From contig NC_092793.1 in the NCBI RefSeq assembly GCF_918797505.1, forward strand, positions 71,171,660-71,235,659: a stretch of DNA of 64,000 nucleotides, given 5' to 3'. Positions 60,180 through 64,000 of this stretch are shown here, one piece after another. Below the pieces are notes generated by a model. The model saw only the letters and a program-made list of their open reading frames with translations. It was not told the DNA's origin and searched no databases. Position 1 is the first letter of the stretch; each line of letters starts with the position of its first letter. Origin of the DNA: Bemisia tabaci (taxonomy: Eukaryota; Arthropoda; Insecta; Hemiptera; Aleyrodidae). Both the position numbers and the translations under genes were made by a program.

Positions 60180-63100
60180 TCAACCTCCTCCACCACCCAA
60201 CTCTTCTTCATACTGTTTGCGGAAGCAGTCTCCAACCGGGAAGAAGTCCCAGCATCGTTGTTGGTACATGTTCCAAACATATGTTTCTTGACCAGTGTAT
60301 TCTGTGTCGGGTTTGTTGATCAAATGCATGAGGAAGAACCTGAAATCGGTCAAGACCAAATTAGAGACAGAATCCTCCTCTAGTGTTTTGGAAGAAGAAA
60401 AGAAAACTTGAGGGAAACGCATCACTCAACCATAGTATGAAAATAAATCTTAAGTTTTACCCCTTAATCTACACCAATGAACAGAACCTTCCAAAGCCGA
60501 GAAACAAGTGTTTTTGACCGTTTTTGATTCGCGGTTATTTGCCAATCACGCAAACCAGCCAGCTCGTGGAGCTTCTTTTAGACCAAAACATTGGACTCAG
60601 CAGGTGATTTCTTACAAACTGCCTTGGTTTCAGTCCAATCGGAGAACTTTCGATTTTGACTCCGAAATTTTAGTCCACATGGAAAAAAAAAAATGCTGAT
60701 TCAACAATTCAATTGCTAAAAACAGTGAGTGCAATGTTTCAACGCAGATTTTACAACAAAAAAATGCTACTTTAACCACCCCCGTGGTTAAATTAGTTTA
60801 CAATGTGTTTAAAGTAGCATTTTTTTGTTCTAAAATCTGCGTTGAAACATTGCACTCACTGTGTTTAGCAATTGAATTGTTGAATCAGCAATTTTTTTTC
60901 TCCGTACATTTATCTAACCCCTGTCGATTTTTCTCAATTTTGAAAGGAAAAAAAATTTCGAGATTACTGTCGATTCCTACTTAGTTTGAGGTGTAGAATT
61001 GATTCTGCTTAGTCCAGAGAGTATTAGGAACTTCCTTGGATGAGAAACGTCACTTTTTGACCGTTTTCGATGATTCACCAGCAGACAACAAATTGAGACA
61101 GTTACATTTACTGTAACTGCTGAGGGTTTAGATTTCAGTTAAAGTGACCTCGTTTGAGCAGAGGATTTGAAACAAATTCCTCATGAGAAGTGGTCTAGTC
61201 TGCATTTTTTTCTCTCACACTGGATGACTCGTGACTGAGCTGGTATCGACTACCCAAATTTACAAGAAAACATAGTGGTTGTTCGGGGAAAGCACTCCTC
61301 AGTTAATATTCTTAATTTGATCCAAGCTTTCACATCAAATTAATTGCAAAAGGTTGGGTTCAAAGTTTGGGTACAGAAATCTTTTAGAAAGTCCCAGTCA
61401 GCTAAAAAAATTAAGGTTTGCACAGCTTTTCATTTACTGAACTCTTCTCTGAAGAATTTTTTCTCTGTTTTAAAACTTACATGTAATTGGCTAAGTTGTG
61501 TTCCTGTTGAACATGAGTATCAAACCCATGAGGAACGGTATCAAAGAAATCTTTTCCTATGCCACAAATAAAACAGTTGGATTCCATGTCATCTTTTACA
61601 CTCTCAAGTTGATCTCTCAACTCTCCAAAAGCATCGATGATCAAACCTGAAACAATCGGCAGAAAAGTCAAACTGCTTGTCAGACTAAAAAAGAATCAAA
61701 AAAATTGACAATCAAAATCGAAGGATAAAATATGTGTGAAAAGGACCCCTCATGGAAAACCATGAGATTCGGCGCTCGCTATATTTTGTCATTACTATGC
61801 AGAGCATTTCATAATCAAGTATCGACTTGGAATATCTTCTGAACGAATTCGAAAATCGAAAAGCGCCAAAACGCTCTCTGTAGGGCCCAAAAGTGAAAAT
61901 ATGCGGAAAAGATGTCCCCTCAAAAATATTACACACATGTTTTGGCGTCTTTTGATATTTGAATTTGTTCAAAAGTTACTTGAGGTGGATACTTACTTCC
62001 TTTTAAAACAACCTCTATAATGCTCTTTACAACCCTCTGAGCATGATGGGGTTTTAAAATCAAACCTTGTACGGGCTATAATTTAGAAGAAATATGGGCG
62101 GAAAAGAGGAATATTTCAGCAAAAAAAAAAAAACAAACGTTTTCCTGATCTCCTGAAAACAAAAGGCTCTGCACACCCAATACAGCGGCAGTTCCATGCC
62201 TCCAAAAGATAATGGTGAATGGTGGCCCCTCTTTTTTCAAAATTAGCATATTAAAAATTAGATCACTTAAAAACTTGCTACACTCAAGACAAGAGACATT
62301 AAATAACATCATACCAAAAATAACAAAATTCAGCCCTTAAAATCCACTGGAATCCCTTGGTTTCCCATACTGTGTCATTTACTTATTGAGTAGATTCTGT
62401 ATAATTTGTTAAAGAAGAAAGAATTAAACACCTTTCTATCCTCCTGAATTCAATTTTTTTTTAATGATAATATCGATGGCCAAAATGCAAAACCATTTAT
62501 TTCCGTTGCAATGTTTCAAAATTTCCGTTCCTGTTTGATTTATTTGGGGAGAAACAAGCCAACTTTGCAGCTTGAAATTTACACTGAATACTCTGCTAAT
62601 AGAAAAGAAATATCAAAGTTTTCAAGAAATTACGTTGACTGGTTTTCAAAAATAAAAAAATAAAGCATGACAGAAAGTCTAAACGTTGCAAATGGAGATA
62701 CTTGGTTTTGCACTTTGATCATCAATATGCTACATAGCAACTTTGTCTCCGCTAGCATTTTCTTCACTCCCACTGATTGAAAAAGAAATATTGAAAGTTG
62801 AAGGCCGCATTATGAAATTTAAGTGTATCTGATTCTAGATTTAGTGACTGTTAGTAAGATTATAGAAGAACTATATCTTGATTCAGCGATTCCAAGCGTG
62901 CGGATAAATCCGTGCCGCGCAGACCTTCCCTATACCAGCACGAACCGTATACAGACTAAAACCTTATGGGAAAACACTTCCCTATTTTAACTCGTCCATA
63001 TGCATGATGTCACAGAATGACAGTAGCAGCACGGAAAGCAGCAAAGCGGACGGATCTCGCATGTAGAGCACCCGGGAGCTCTGCTTTTGATGATAAAATC

Positions 63101-63317
63101 TAACATAAAATGAAAGGTTAACAACAGGAAAGAAATAAAATCCAGTTTTAAATTACTAACCCTGGATGATGGCCAAAAGGATGACAATAACAAAGAAGAA
63201 GAAAGTAATATCGAACATTATCCGATAGACTTCATAGTCATCACCATCTGGTGGCTCGATTTCATCACCAATACCACCACCAGCACGCACACCCTTATAT
63301 AAATGGAACACAAAACA
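60180..63317 (-). CDS. RyR: Ryanodine receptor, C-terminal 160 residues (3 exons)
   Basis: The tetrameric ER/SR calcium-release channel; in insects it is the target of diamide insecticides. Exons on the minus strand: 63317-63161, 61646-61481, 60339-60180, with junctions G|GT and AT|G in phase. The first exon has the pore loop [13 protein letters not shown] (selectivity-filter GGGIGD) and the S6 helix [20 protein letters not shown]. The second has [20 protein letters not shown] and the zinc-type [23 protein letters not shown] motif. The third has [39 protein letters not shown] and a terminal GGGGG, as in insect receptors. This is only the last 3% of a protein of about 5100 residues. The rest lies beyond the right edge, upstream on the minus strand; 63318-64000 appears to be intron. 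IP3 receptor was excluded because its C-terminus differs. Confidence 0.97.
60681..60903. mobile_element. Foldback MITE, about 223 bp, last RyR intron
   Basis: Arms of about 90 bp: 'gctgattcaacaattcaatt' through 'gcaatgtttcaacgcagatt' on the left; the inverted copy is 'aatctgcgttgaaacattgc' through 'aattgaattgttgaatcagc' on the right. The arms are nearly identical, so the insertion is young. No clear target duplication. Confidence 0.88.
62625..62730. mobile_element. MITE family B fragment in a RyR intron
   Basis: Contains 'aaagcatgacagaaagtcta', 'gcaaatggagatacttggtt' and an end like 'ttgcactttgatcatcaata', matching the right half of family B. The left half is not recognisable. Confidence 0.5.
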
Positions 63318-64000
63318 CTGAAAAAAATACAGAATAAATAAGACACAATCAGGTTGGTAATTATTTTAAAATTTTGAGGAAGAGAGAGTTAAAAATGTTA
63401 GAACTAAATTATTTAAAAAATTCCCAGATTTTTTGTTCGTTTTTGGGTACAACTGAATACGTAACAGGACTGTGCACTTAATTTGAGATTGGCATGTTGT
63501 TGATTGAGGAATCTTTTCTTTGAAGAGGTTCTTTGAGAGGTCTTTTCTTTTTGTTGAAAAGGTTTCTTTTCTTTGGCATTGTACTGGATAAAAAGTACAA
63601 GAATATGAAACATTAAATAGGTAACGAGTTGGTTTATGGCAATAACATGGAGGTGCTGCGTTTGAATTTTGCTTGTCTGAATTCCCCTACTTTACTGACT
63701 TTCTGGGGCTCGTTAAAAAAATATAAAAATGCATGTTCCCCAGGATCATCAACACTATTTCCATGCAAAAAGAATTAATGTTGCAACCTGAACATTAGTT
63801 CTACAAAGGAGGCTCCTATTGTAAGTCCATAATGTGTTCTGATGAAGTTCACATCTTAAAACAATTAAGTAGTGACTTTAATGGGATTAAAGAGGAAATT
63901 GTTACAGGCGCCTTTCATGAAGCATAGTAAGCAAAATTTGAAAAAGTGTATAGAGCAAAATATCAGGAAAAATTCCTCACCGTTAACATATTATGACACT
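63318..64000 (-). other. Ryanodine receptor intron, no exon seen
   Basis: Upstream of the acceptor at 63318-63319 on the minus strand there is no segment resembling the receptor up to the window edge. The preceding exon must lie outside. Confidence 0.5.

Noticed and set aside
60180..63317. IP3 receptor as identity of the channel fragment
   Set aside because: CFICGIG with [27 protein letters not shown] and the glycine-only end are ryanodine receptor features; IP3 receptors end differently.

Overview
The window is a piece of an arthropod, almost certainly insect, nuclear genome. It is AT-rich, its genes are split by many introns with GT..AG borders, and it is crowded with short palindromic transposons. 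Four conserved genes can be read exon by exon: serine palmitoyltransferase subunit 1, a PAK1IP1/MAK11-type WD40 protein, a KLHL20/diablo BTB-Kelch protein, and the 3' end of a ryanodine receptor whose all-glycine C-terminus is typical of insects. The repeat landscape, with several MITE families and many long G/C homopolymers, reminds me of hemipterans such as whitefly. That species guess is recognition only and is weak.

Layout. 1-16.6 kb: no gene supported. It holds dispersed MITEs (families called A and B here), two hAT-like MITEs with 8-bp target duplications, two satellite-like tandem arrays (about 284-bp and 305-bp units), a 128-bp tandem duplication and a 500-bp pyrimidine tract. 16.65-24.7 kb, + strand: SPTLC1, nine exons, short N-terminal exon not found; its last intron carries a foldback MITE interrupted by a 1.28-kb mariner-type foldback element. 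27.2-36.2 kb, + strand: PAK1IP1-like gene, seven exons, with a three-deep transposon nest in one intron and a large foldback in another. 40.1-42.8 kb, - strand: a two-exon ankyrin-repeat protein of unknown role, converging tail to tail with PAK1IP1. 45.3-45.6 kb, + strand: two orphan coding exons of a membrane-type protein. 47.1-56.7 kb, + strand: KLHL20/diablo, ten coding exons. 60.2 kb to past 63.3 kb, - strand: last three coding exons of the ryanodine receptor, convergent with KLHL20.

The conserved genes have unrelated housekeeping or signalling roles: sphingolipid synthesis, ribosome biogenesis, Cul3 ubiquitin ligase adaptor, and ER/SR calcium release. I see no operon-like logic. The most unusual object is a 408-bp element in the second KLHL20 coding intron. 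It has a perfect 10-bp target duplication, 24-bp terminal direct repeats and a hammerhead-ribozyme-like motif on the minus strand, so it looks like a retrozyme or Penelope-like pseudo-LTR relic. A second, decayed hammerhead-like motif lies in the nested transposon cluster near 33.3 kb.
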